From assembly GCA_900546325.1 (NCBI GenBank), contig URCR01000015.1, forward strand, positions 1 through 60,655: 60,655 bases of DNA. The letters are read 5' to 3'. Every line of letters starts with the position of its first letter. The first letter of the stretch is position 1. This DNA comes from an uncultured Lachnospiraceae bacterium. Its GTDB lineage: Bacteria; Bacillota; Clostridia; Lachnospirales; Lachnospiraceae. Positions 43,964 to 52,449 of the stretch are shown here, piece after piece. The position numbers and the translations under genes are program-made. The notes beneath the pieces were generated by a model. It had not been told where the DNA came from and ran no database searches. It saw only the letters and a list, made by a program, of their open reading frames with translations.

Positions 43964-43992
43964 TTGACAGAAGCTATCTGCTTATTTATAAT
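43964..43992 (+). promoter_or_regulatory. Consensus promoter of sugar ABC importer
   Basis: TTGACA (43964-43969), exactly 17 bp, TATAAT (43987-43992): both boxes match the sigma-A consensus perfectly. A strong promoter like this is usually held down by a repressor. Confidence 0.85.
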
Positions 43993-44008
43993 ATCAGTTT
44001 GGATTACA

Positions 44009-44030
44009 TTTATTCGTTTCTTAGAATAAA
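44009..44030 (+). promoter_or_regulatory. Candidate operator downstream of importer promoter
   Basis: A perfect 7-bp inverted repeat TTTATTC (44009-44015) / GAATAAA (44024-44030) with an 8-bp spacer, 17 bp past the -10 box, a common place for a repressor to block transcription. Confidence 0.45.
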
Positions 44031-44067
44031 GAGGAATATTTGAAATGAGATACAAGGAGGAAACAAG

Positions 44068-45333
44068 ATGAAGAAGAAACTGGTTAGTTTACTTTTAGTT
44101 GCGGCTATGACTGCTGCCGTTTTATCAGGATGCAGTTCCAAAGCAGACGGAAACAAGGAAAGTAAAAAAGAGGCGCAGTCCATTACCTTTATGGCGCCTG
44201 ATTGGGCAATCCCGACAGATGAACAGCTTGATGAATTTACAAAAGAGACAGGAATCGAAGTGGTAGTAAATGAAGTTGGATGGGACGATATTCGTGAAAA
44301 AATGGTTACTGCATCTGCAGGAGGACAGGCTGTCGCAGATGTTGTCGAAGTAGACTGGTCATGGGTTGGTGAATTTTATGCTGCCGACTGGTTAGAGCCG
44401 TTGGAAGTTTCTGAGGAAGTAAAAGCAGATATGCCTACGCTGGAGACCTTCACAAAAGACGGAAAAGTGCTTGCGATCCCGTATGCAAATGATTACCGTT
44501 TATCTTACTATAATACCGAACAGTTTGCGAAAGCAGGGATCACGGAGGAGCCTCAGACGTGGGACGATGTGCTGGAAGCATGCAGAAAATTAAAATCAAC
44601 AGGCACAGTGGAATATCCGTTTGCGATTGCACTAAATGCAGAGGAAAAAACAACGACATGTCTGATGTGGCTTGCATACACAATGAACGGTGTTGTCTAT
44701 AATGAAGATGGTACCTTAAATAAAGAGTCTGTGACAGAAGCTTTAAAATATATGGAGACTCTGGTCAAAGAAGAGCTTGTGGATCCGGCAGATAAGACTT
44801 CTTCCGGTATGGATGCTTACAAACGGCTGACAGGAGGAAGTGCAAGCTTCTTAACAGGACCGACTTCTTTCGTATCCAGAAGTACAAATCCGGAGGAGTG
44901 CAGTGTTGTCGGACAGATCACACCGATCCTTACACCGGGAAAAGAAGGAAAATCCGAGGTGACAATGGCTCTCCCGGAAGCGCTTGGTGTTACAAAATTC
45001 TCGAAAAACAAAGAGGCAGCGAAAAAATTTGTTGAGTGGTATACATCTGCGGATATGCAGAAAAAGTTAAACGAGACAAACAGTGCGATTCCAACAAGAA
45101 ATTCCGTATTGGAAGAACTCATCAATGAAGATAAGATTCAGAATGCCGGAGCAATGCTGGAAGAGGCGAAGTTAATCTCTTCTCCATTCCCGGATGGCGT
45201 ACCGTCTTACTATGCTGAGATGAGCAATGCAATGTACAACGCGATCAACAAAATGGCTCTTGGCGAATTGACAGCGGACGAGGCTTTCGAGGAAATGGAT
45301 GCCAAGATCACTGAATTAGCAGGACAAAAGTAA
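44068..45333 (+). CDS. Sugar ABC transporter substrate-binding lipoprotein
   Basis: A 421-residue extracellular binding protein of family 1. Signal peptide with lipobox LSGC and Cys22; the mature part has the alternating lobes of sugar-binding proteins. The clear signatures are the IPYANDYRLSYYN hinge region and PTRNSVLEE near the C-terminus, with an AMYNAINKM helix. It overlaps the next gene by 1 bp (TAATG), so the three genes form one operon from the strong promoter at 43964. Substrate not assigned: no glycosidase or kinase gene is beside it. Confidence 0.92.
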   Translation: MKKKLVSLLLVAAMTAAVLSGCSSKADGNKESKKEAQSITFMAPDWAIPTDEQLDEFTKETGIEVVVNEVGWDDIREKMVTASAGGQAVADVVEVDWSWVGEFYAADWLEPLEVSEEVKADMPTLETFTKDGKVLAIPYANDYRLSYYNTEQFAKAGITEEPQTWDDVLEACRKLKSTGTVEYPFAIALNAEEKTTTCLMWLAYTMNGVVYNEDGTLNKESVTEALKYMETLVKEELVDPADKTSSGMDAYKRLTGGSASFLTGPTSFVSRSTNPEECSVVGQITPILTPGKEGKSEVTMALPEALGVTKFSKNKEAAKKFVEWYTSADMQKKLNETNSAIPTRNSVLEELINEDKIQNAGAMLEEAKLISSPFPDGVPSYYAEMSNAMYNAINKMALGELTADEAFEEMDAKITELAGQK

Positions 45334-46199
45334 TGAAAAAGAAGATTTTACCATATCTTTTACTGACACCCATGATATTGATCATGGGTGTATTAGTATT
45401 TTATCCGATTGCAGCAACCTTTTCCTACAGTTTAAAGCAGTGGAAACTGACTGCGCCAAATGACGTTCACTTTATCGGATTGGACAATTACATCAATATC
45501 TTAAAATCAGATTCCTTCTGGTACAGTTTACAGAACACGGTATTTCTTCTTATAGTGATACTGTTCGGAACAACGATCCTCGGTGTTCTTCTCGCCTTGT
45601 TTCTGAATATCGAAGTAAAGTTCTCCGGAGTTCTTCTTGCAGTCGCAATCCTCCCCTGGGCATTGCCGCCTTATGTAAATGGAATTTTGTGGAGATTTAT
45701 TTTTCATCCGGGATACGGTCTGATGAACAAACTGTTGCTCGGAATGGGAATGGTCGATCAGCCGGTCGAATGGCTGAATTCGCGGTGGACACTTCTCCTT
45801 GTCGTATCCATTGTAGTGATTTGGAGAAGTATTCCGTTTATGGCACTTGTATGTCTTGCCGGAAGACAGTCGATCCCGCACGAACTATATGAGGCTGCAA
45901 AAATCGATGGGGGAAATGCTCAAAATATTTTTCGGCGGATCACCCTTCCGCTGATGCTTCCGTTTATCGGAATCGGAGTGACATCTACTTCGGTGACGGC
46001 GATCAACGTTTTTGATGAGATTGTTGCGCTGTCCGGCTACAGTGATCTGGGGAAGAATATTCTTGTGGAAAGCTATTTGACTACCTTTAGTTTCCTGGAT
46101 TTTGGAAAAGGAAGTGCGGTTACCTATCTGGTGATGTTCCTTGCCGCAATCTTGGGAATCTTTTATTTGCGGAGTTTGAATAAGGAGGTGGAATACTAA
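45333..46199 (+). CDS. Sugar ABC transporter permease (MalF type)
   Basis: A 288-residue inner membrane permease with about six helices. The EAA loop, where the ATPase docks, reads ELYEAAKIDGGNAQNIFRRI (near residue 190). It shares a 1-bp overlap with genes on both sides. Partner of the MalG-type permease that follows; the ATPase must come from elsewhere in the genome. Confidence 0.92.
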   Translation: MKKKILPYLLLTPMILIMGVLVFYPIAATFSYSLKQWKLTAPNDVHFIGLDNYINILKSDSFWYSLQNTVFLLIVILFGTTILGVLLALFLNIEVKFSGVLLAVAILPWALPPYVNGILWRFIFHPGYGLMNKLLLGMGMVDQPVEWLNSRWTLLLVVSIVVIWRSIPFMALVCLAGRQSIPHELYEAAKIDGGNAQNIFRRITLPLMLPFIGIGVTSTSVTAINVFDEIVALSGYSDLGKNILVESYLTTFSFLDFGKGSAVTYLVMFLAAILGIFYLRSLNKEVEY

Positions 46200-47035
46200 T
46201 GAAACTGTTGAAAAAAACAGGATATGTTTTGACTTTGCTTGTATTCCTTCTTCTGACACTTGGACCATTTGTATGGGCATTTATTTTGTCCATTACCCCG
46301 GAACATGCGATGCTTGCCAAGACAACAGCTCTTTTTCCGGAGGCAGTCACCTGGGATAATTATATCGAGCTGTTTGGAGGGGGCCGGAAGGGACAGCTTT
46401 TGTTTACCGGCATTGCAAATTCGTTAAAAGCAGTTGGCATGACGTTGCTGGTCGGGATCCCGATCTGCCTGATGAGCGCTTACACGCTAAGCCGTATGGA
46501 ATTTAAAGGGAGAAAATTGATCCGGAATCTTCTTTTGATCACGATGGTGATTCCTGTCATGGCAACGATCATTCCATTGTTTCGGATCTTTGTTGCCAGA
46601 CAGCTGTTAGATAATGTATTTTGGCTGAGCCTTGTCTATGTAAGTTCATATCTTCCGATGATCACCTGGCTGATGTCCAATTATTTTTCTACCATACCAA
46701 AGGAATTGGAAGAAGCGGCAGTGATCGACGGCTGCGGAAGGCTTGCTGTTTTTATGAGGATTCTACTTCCGATTTCTTATCCGATCATTCTCTCGGCAGC
46801 ATTGATCATATTTTTAAATACATGGAATCAGTTCCAGATTCCGTTAATTCTTGCGTCCTCTGTGGAAACAAAACCGGTGGCGATCGTGGTGTCTGAATTT
46901 ATGACAAAGGATTCCATTCAATACGGTCTGACTGCAGCGGCGGGAATCATTACTGTGATTCCACCGGCCATTACAGCATTAATCTTCCGGAAGTTTTTGA
47001 TTTCCGGAATGATGCGCGGATCTGTAAAAGGTTAG
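46199..47035 (+). CDS. Sugar ABC transporter permease (MalG type)
   Basis: A 278-residue permease with six helices. The EAA loop reads ELEEAAVIDGCGRLAVFMRI (near residue 167). It is the last gene of the importer operon and is followed by a terminator. No msmK/ugpC-type ATPase follows, so the importer probably uses a shared ATPase encoded elsewhere. Confidence 0.92.
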   Translation: MKLLKKTGYVLTLLVFLLLTLGPFVWAFILSITPEHAMLAKTTALFPEAVTWDNYIELFGGGRKGQLLFTGIANSLKAVGMTLLVGIPICLMSAYTLSRMEFKGRKLIRNLLLITMVIPVMATIIPLFRIFVARQLLDNVFWLSLVYVSSYLPMITWLMSNYFSTIPKELEEAAVIDGCGRLAVFMRILLPISYPIILSAALIIFLNTWNQFQIPLILASSVETKPVAIVVSEFMTKDSIQYGLTAAAGIITVIPPAITALIFRKFLISGMMRGSVKG

Positions 47036-47063
47036 ATCAGTCTTTCTTTTCGTTAGGAAGAGC

Positions 47064-47108
47064 GGGACTGCTGTAAAATGAAAAATCATTTTTCAGCGGT
47101 CCCTTTTT
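47064..47108 (+). terminator. Terminator after sugar importer operon
   Basis: GGGACTGCTG (47064-47073) pairs with CAGCGGTCCC (47094-47103) with one G-U pair and an inner AAAATGA/TCATTTT stem, then a T-run. The rest of the gap to 47272 is very AT-rich and holds an imperfect dyad near 47161-47184 that could bind a LysR protein. Confidence 0.8.
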
Positions 47109-47271
47109 CTATTTCTATTGAATATTTTTTGAGTGGAGAAGCATATTATAAGTAATTACCTATGAGTTATATAAATCTTATGTATTTTACAAATAATATA
47201 GAGTGTGCTAAACTCATTTCGGAAACAGGAGAGACCAGCGAATGTTTACATAGAAAATGGAGGAGAGCATT

Positions 47272-47850
47272 ATGAAAAAGGATTACAGTAAACTATGGGT
47301 GTTATTCAAGTCGATGTTTGTGCTCAGTGCATGTACATTTGGCGGGGGATTTGTCATTGTATCTCTGATGAAGAAAAAATTTGTGGAGGAACTGCAGTGG
47401 CTGGAGGAAGATGAGATGCTTGATGTGACGGCGATCACACAGTCGGCGCCGGGACCGCTTCCGGTGAATGCCTCGGTGATCATCGGATACCGGATCGCAG
47501 GTGTCATCGGCTCGCTGACGGCAATTTTCGGGACGATTCTTCCGCCGATGATCATTATTTCTATCATTTCATTGTTTTATGAACAGTTCCGGACGAATCC
47601 GTATATCAGCACAGCGCTGCAGGTGATGCGGGCAGGTGTGGCAGCGGTAATCTTTGACGTGGTCATTAATCTTGCGGGAAATGTGATGAAGACAAAACGA
47701 ATTCTGTACATTTCAATGATGATCGTCGCTTTTGCTGCAACGTATCTGCTGGATGTCAGCGCCATGATCATTATTCTGGCATGTCTTGGAATTGGTCTGC
47801 TGGATCTTGCTGTGGGAACTTTTCAGAAAAAGAACGGAGGAGCTGCATAA
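47272..47850 (+). CDS. Chromate transporter, N-terminal-type half (CHR)
   Basis: A 192-residue membrane protein of the short-chain CHR family. The signature FGGGFVIVSLM opens it, and the TQSAPGPLPVNASVIIGYRIAG motif region is near residue 50. About five or six helices. It abuts a second CHR gene (stop and start are adjacent). Such pairs act together as one two-domain transporter, reported for chromate or sulfate-like anions; the physiological substrate in gut anaerobes is unknown. ATG 47272 has GGAGGAG upstream. Confidence 0.9.
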   Translation: MKKDYSKLWVLFKSMFVLSACTFGGGFVIVSLMKKKFVEELQWLEEDEMLDVTAITQSAPGPLPVNASVIIGYRIAGVIGSLTAIFGTILPPMIIISIISLFYEQFRTNPYISTALQVMRAGVAAVIFDVVINLAGNVMKTKRILYISMMIVAFAATYLLDVSAMIIILACLGIGLLDLAVGTFQKKNGGAA

Positions 47851-48423
47851 ATGTTATTATTAAAATTATTTTTTGCTTTTATACAAGTTGGTATGTTCAG
47901 TGTGGGCGGCGGATATGCGGCAATTCCGCTGATCCAGGAACAGATTGTCGATATTTACGGACTGATGACTCTGGAAGAATTTTCGGATTTGATCACAGTT
48001 GCAGAGATGACGCCGGGACCGATTTCAATCAACTCGGCGACGTTTGTGGGGATGCGTGTCGCAGGAATTCCGGGGGTACTGCTCTGCTCGATCGGGTGTA
48101 TCATCCCATCGTTTTGTATCTGTCTGATCCTCGCACATTTCTACTATAAATACCGTTCCGTCGGCGGGGTACAGGTTGTGCTCGGTGCGATGCGGCCGGC
48201 GGTTGTCGCACTGATTGCCTCTGCGGGGGCATCGATCTTAATGCTCGGGCTGTTCCAGGCAGAGTTAAGAGATGCTCTATTCAGCAATATCCGGGTTGTA
48301 GAGCTGGGAATCTTTGCGGTGTCACTGTTTATTCTGAGAAAATATAAAGTAAGTGCAGTTGCAATCATTTTGGGAAGCGGTGTCGTCGGGACGGCAATTT
48401 ATGCACTGATGGGAGCGATTTAA
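47851..48423 (+). CDS. Chromate transporter, C-terminal-type half (CHR)
   Basis: A 190-residue partner of the preceding gene. It has SVGGGYAAIPLI near the start and the EMTPGPISINSATFVGMRVAG motif region (near residue 50), then three to four further helices. It starts directly after the first half, so the two are cotranslated. A LysR regulator gene follows after 40 bp on the same strand. Confidence 0.9.
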   Translation: MLLLKLFFAFIQVGMFSVGGGYAAIPLIQEQIVDIYGLMTLEEFSDLITVAEMTPGPISINSATFVGMRVAGIPGVLLCSIGCIIPSFCICLILAHFYYKYRSVGGVQVVLGAMRPAVVALIASAGASILMLGLFQAELRDALFSNIRVVELGIFAVSLFILRKYKVSAVAIILGSGVVGTAIYALMGAI

Positions 48424-48463
48424 GTGTTTGGAGTAAAAGAATAAAACAGAAGGGAAGGAAGAT

Positions 48464-49339
48464 ATGACGATCCGGCATTTGAAAATATTTACGGCGGTAG
48501 CGGATTACGGCGGGATGAGTAAGGCGGCGAAAAAGCTTCATATTTCTCAGCCAAGTATCAGCCAGGCGATCGCAGAACTGGAGAAGCATTACGGAGTAAA
48601 GCTGTTTGAGCGGCTTTCGCAAAAAATATATCTGACGAAAGAGGGGGAGCTGATGCTCTCTTTTTCCCGTCATATCCTTGATTCGTTCGATCATATGGAG
48701 GCGGCGATGAACCGGGCGGTAGAGACAACGAATCTGCGGATCGGCTGCAGCGTATCTGTGGGAACTTGCTTGATCAACGACATTCTGGATGAGGCCGAGA
48801 AACGGATCCCGGAATGTATGATCAGTGTCAATGTGAGCAATTCCTCGGAGATTGAGCGGCAGATTTTGAACAATGAGGTGGATCTTGGGATTGTAGAAGG
48901 GATTTTAAAGAGCAAAGATCTTGTTGTGACACCTGTCTGTAAGGACGAGATGGTTGTCGTCTGTGGAAGAGGACACTGGCTTGCCAAAGAGAGCGGTGTG
49001 ACATTGGAGATGCTTCAGGGACAGGCGTACATCAGCAGGGAAAGCGGCAGTGCGGAGCGCAACCAGATTGAAAAGATGTTTGAAGATCGCGGAGTACAGC
49101 TTCGCAGGACATTTTGCAGTACGAATACGGAAGCGATCAAAAATGCGGTGATCCGTGGAAGGGGAATTGCTATTTTTTCAAGAAGAATGATTGAGAAAGA
49201 AGCGGAAGATGGCAGGATCATCATATTGCCGTTAAAGGAGATCAATGTCACAAGGAACATCCATCTTGCAATTCATAAAAATAAATATTTGTCAGAGGAG
49301 ATCAGGGTACTTCAGGAAATTTTATTGAGCGGCTGTTAA
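48464..49339 (+). CDS. LysR-family transcriptional regulator
   Basis: A 291-residue regulator with an N-terminal winged helix (1-60; SKAAKKLHISQPSISQAI recognition region) and a periplasmic-binding-protein-like effector domain (about 90-290). It probably controls the CHR pair just upstream. The layout is tandem rather than the usual divergent one, so autoregulation through the AT-rich gap before 47272 is a guess. Effector unknown. Confidence 0.92.
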   Translation: MTIRHLKIFTAVADYGGMSKAAKKLHISQPSISQAIAELEKHYGVKLFERLSQKIYLTKEGELMLSFSRHILDSFDHMEAAMNRAVETTNLRIGCSVSVGTCLINDILDEAEKRIPECMISVNVSNSSEIERQILNNEVDLGIVEGILKSKDLVVTPVCKDEMVVVCGRGHWLAKESGVTLEMLQGQAYISRESGSAERNQIEKMFEDRGVQLRRTFCSTNTEAIKNAVIRGRGIAIFSRRMIEKEAEDGRIIILPLKEINVTRNIHLAIHKNKYLSEEIRVLQEILLSGC

Positions 49340-49371
49340 TTTTCCCGGCCATTTTGTTGAGATCTGTTCAG

Positions 49372-49400
49372 TTGTGGAAGGATGGCAGGTTTGGTATGCT
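49372..49400 (+). promoter_or_regulatory. Promoter before XRE regulator gene
   Basis: TTGTGG (49372-49377), exactly 17 bp, TATGCT (49395-49400) with TTGG before it. Confidence 0.5.
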
Positions 49401-49499
49401 TAGAGTAAGCAAAGGCCGATGCGAACATAGAAAGATGCAAGGGAAATGGACAAAGACAGATCCCCGAAAAAATGGGCAAAATGGATGGAGGAAAATGAT

Positions 49500-50543
49500 A
49501 TGAAGATTGGTGAAGTGATCAGAAAGTACCGAAGAGAAAAGCAGATGACACAGGAGGAGATGGCAAACGCACTCGGGGTGACCGCTCCGGCAGTCAACAA
49601 ATGGGAGAAGGGAAATACCGTTCCGGACGTTCTTCTCCTTGCGCCGATCGCGCGTCTGCTTGGAATCAGTACAGACATACTTCTGTCGTATCAGGAAGAA
49701 CTGAGCGAGAAGGAATTAAATGATATTTTGACAGTGATCTCAGAGAAGACAAAAGAGGGCAGCTATGCGGAGGCACTTGCATTGCTCAAAGAGAAGACAG
49801 AGGAGTTTCCAAACTGTGAGAAGCTGGCGGTATGTGCGGCACAGATGTTTGACGGATATCATCTGTTTCTGGAGAAAGAGGAGGCAGAGCAGTATGCGGG
49901 ACAGGCGCGGGAACTGTATTTAAGGACGATAAAAAGTGCGCAGGAACAAATACGTCAGACGGCTGCTACGGGACTGTTTCAGATCTGCATGCGAGAAGAA
50001 GAGTATGAAAAAGCGGAAGAATATTTGAATCTGCTGCCAGAGTACGATGGAAATGCCAGACGTTTCCGTGCAATGCTTCTGGAACGGCAGGGGAGAATAG
50101 AGGAAGCCCATAAGTGGTATGAGCAAATCTTATTTTCCGGATACAGTGACATCAGCTGGGCGCTGAATGGAAGCTTTGGACTTGCGTTAAAAGAAGGTGA
50201 TGTCAAACAGGCAGAATTTCTCATGCAAAAACAGAAAGAAATCGTCCGTGCAATGGAAATGGGTGCGTACATGGAAGTCTCGGCAGATCTTCCGCTTGCC
50301 GTATACCAAAAAGACAAGGAGAAAACCTTGCAGGTTTTGGAGGCAATCGCAGAGAACGTAGCGACAGTAACCGATTTCAAAAAATCAAAACTGTACAGGC
50401 ATATGAATTTTTCAAAAAGCGGAGCAGAAAACATCAAGTGGATGCTGGCAAAAAGCTTGGATAAAGACGAAGATCTGGAGTTTCTCAAAGATGATGAGCG
50501 GTTTTGGAAGGTGCAGGAAAAATTGGGGTCGATGATGGAATGA
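49500..50543 (+). CDS. XRE-family helix-turn-helix protein with TPR-like C-terminus
   Basis: A 347-residue protein. The N-terminal HTH (about 5-60) has MTQEEMANALGVTAPAVNKWE. A long helical region with TPR-like repeats follows (about 80-340), as in Rgg/PlcR-type regulators that bind short peptides. Whether it is a true peptide receptor is not shown. ATG 49500 is chosen for a GGAGG eight bases upstream. It precedes the aryl-sulfate sulfotransferase gene by 130 bp, so it may regulate that gene. Confidence 0.85.
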   Translation: MKIGEVIRKYRREKQMTQEEMANALGVTAPAVNKWEKGNTVPDVLLLAPIARLLGISTDILLSYQEELSEKELNDILTVISEKTKEGSYAEALALLKEKTEEFPNCEKLAVCAAQMFDGYHLFLEKEEAEQYAGQARELYLRTIKSAQEQIRQTAATGLFQICMREEEYEKAEEYLNLLPEYDGNARRFRAMLLERQGRIEEAHKWYEQILFSGYSDISWALNGSFGLALKEGDVKQAEFLMQKQKEIVRAMEMGAYMEVSADLPLAVYQKDKEKTLQVLEAIAENVATVTDFKKSKLYRHMNFSKSGAENIKWMLAKSLDKDEDLEFLKDDERFWKVQEKLGSMME

Positions 50544-50672
50544 TCCCTGGTATCTGCGGAAAAGCAGCTAAAATCGTTCCGGCCTTATTTTAAGTAAATT
50601 TAAGGTATCTTCTGTATACTGTTGTCAGGAAACGCATTGGATATTTGGACAGTGACAGAAGGAGAGGAACAG

Positions 50673-52310
50673 ATGAAGAATTTTCGAAAACGATATGGAA
50701 AAAAAGTGTGCATAAGTCTTTTAGTTCTTATAGCGGGGATGGCGGTTGTAACAGTCCATGCCCAGACCGTAAAGCAGGAGGAGACAGAAGAGGCAGATCT
50801 GGAAGCGAAAAGGGATCTTATCAGAGAAATCTATACAGAGGAATATCAGCAGGAGGTGTCGGACAGACTGGAAGAGGCAAAGGCAGGAGGAAATTACACG
50901 GAGGATACCATGCTGATTGAGCCGAACCCATATGGCACGAATTCGTTGTCCCTTTATGTCTATTTCCAGACAAAGGAAGATGCACAGGTATCCTACACGG
51001 TATCAGTAGAGGACGAGAACATTGCAGACTTTACTGCGGATGAGAATGCCAGTCTGCAGGAGGAAGAGACAGAGGACAGTGGGACAGCGGGAAAGACAGA
51101 ACATGAATTTCAGGTGATCGGGCTTGTTCCCGATCACACAAATACAGTGACTTTTACGATCACCTATGCAGACGGAAGTCAGGTGACAAGAGAATATAAG
51201 CACAATCCGGGATCTGTACTCGGAGAGGAAGAAATCCAGCTGGAAGTGACAGATGTCAAGGAAAATTGTGAAGAGGAATTAAGCGACGGTCTGTATGTGA
51301 TTCTGGGAAATGACAGTGACGGTCTGGACTTTATGTATTATTATGATACAAACGGTGTGCTCAGAGGGGAAGTTCCGATCATAGGGTACAGAAGCCACAG
51401 GATTCTCTTTTGGGGAGACAACATGTATTACAGCATTTCCACGACGAAGATCGCTGCGGTGAATCCACTTGGAAAGGTGGAGAAGATTTATGATACCGGA
51501 ACATATAAGCTGCACCACGATTACACCTTTGATGAAGAGGGGAATCTGATTGTGCTGGCAACAGATACACAGAGCAATACGGTGGAGGACCGGATCATCC
51601 GCATCGATCATGAGACCGGGGAGATCACAGATGTGTTTGATCTGGCTGAGGTTCTGGGAAATTATAAGGAATTGTTCACGGATGCGGACGCGGAGGATTT
51701 GGACTGGATGCATATCAATACGCTGCAGTGGCTGGGAGATCAGACGGTTATATTAAGTTCCAGAGAGACTTCGTCGATCTTAAAGATCTCAGGTATATTT
51801 GAAACTCCGAAAATCGATTACATTATCGGAGAAGAGGAATTCTGGGAGGGAACCGGATATGAAGACCTGGTTCTGGAAAAAGACGAAAGCGGCGGAACAT
51901 TTTCCGGAACAGGAGGGCAGCATACAGTCACTTATGAAACCTCCGGGGAACTGGCAGACGGAGAGTATTATCTCTATATGTTTAACAACAATCTGGGATA
52001 CAGTGAGTCAAGAGAGTATGACTGGACGTGGATTGACGGGATTGCCACATCGATCGATGAGGAGTCGGTTTCTTACTATTACAAATATCTGGTAAATGAG
52101 GCAGAAGGAACATATGAGCTGGTACAGTCTTTTGAGGTGCCGTTCTCCCCTTATGTAAGCAGTGCACAGGAATATGACGGAAATATTATCGTGGACTCGG
52201 GAATGAAGGGAATCTTCGGAGAGTACGATCAGGAAGGCGGTCTCCTGCGGCAGTTTCAGATGGAATTAGCAGATAGATATATTTATAGAGTATACAAATA
52301 TCATTTTTAA
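50673..52310 (+). CDS. Aryl-sulfate sulfotransferase (ASST)
   Basis: A 545-residue enzyme that moves sulfate between phenolic compounds without PAPS. An N-terminal signal or anchor helix (about 11-30) puts it outside the membrane. The N-terminal beta domain (about 85-180) and the propeller (about 200-545) follow. Catalytic residues by alignment to the Escherichia coli enzyme: His282 (HHDY), His347 (MHIN), Arg364 (SSRE) and His417 (GGQH), the last being the one that carries the sulfate. ATG 50673 has AAGGAGAGG upstream. The Gram-negative partners DsbL/DsbI are not nearby. Confidence 0.88.
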   Translation: MKNFRKRYGKKVCISLLVLIAGMAVVTVHAQTVKQEETEEADLEAKRDLIREIYTEEYQQEVSDRLEEAKAGGNYTEDTMLIEPNPYGTNSLSLYVYFQTKEDAQVSYTVSVEDENIADFTADENASLQEEETEDSGTAGKTEHEFQVIGLVPDHTNTVTFTITYADGSQVTREYKHNPGSVLGEEEIQLEVTDVKENCEEELSDGLYVILGNDSDGLDFMYYYDTNGVLRGEVPIIGYRSHRILFWGDNMYYSISTTKIAAVNPLGKVEKIYDTGTYKLHHDYTFDEEGNLIVLATDTQSNTVEDRIIRIDHETGEITDVFDLAEVLGNYKELFTDADAEDLDWMHINTLQWLGDQTVILSSRETSSILKISGIFETPKIDYIIGEEEFWEGTGYEDLVLEKDESGGTFSGTGGQHTVTYETSGELADGEYYLYMFNNNLGYSESREYDWTWIDGIATSIDEESVSYYYKYLVNEAEGTYELVQSFEVPFSPYVSSAQEYDGNIIVDSGMKGIFGEYDQEGGLLRQFQMELADRYIYRVYKYHF

Positions 52311-52377
52311 GACAGAAAAGTCCGGCAGACAGGACAAAATCTGAGTGCAGTGTGGTATAATAAATTGATTTCATACA

Positions 52378-52409
52378 GTCGGAAAGGCAGAGCATCTGCC
52401 CTTCCGGAC
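52378..52409 (+). other. Strong leader hairpin before glycosyltransferase
   Basis: GTCGGAAAGGCAGA (52378-52391) pairs with TCTGCCCTTCCGGAC (52395-52409) with a 3-base loop, one bulge and one mismatch. It follows an extended -10 box TGGTATAAT (52353-52361) and has no T-run. Confidence 0.5.
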
Positions 52410-52449
52410 AGCAGAAGAAATGAAGAGAAAAAAAGAGGGACAAAAGAGA

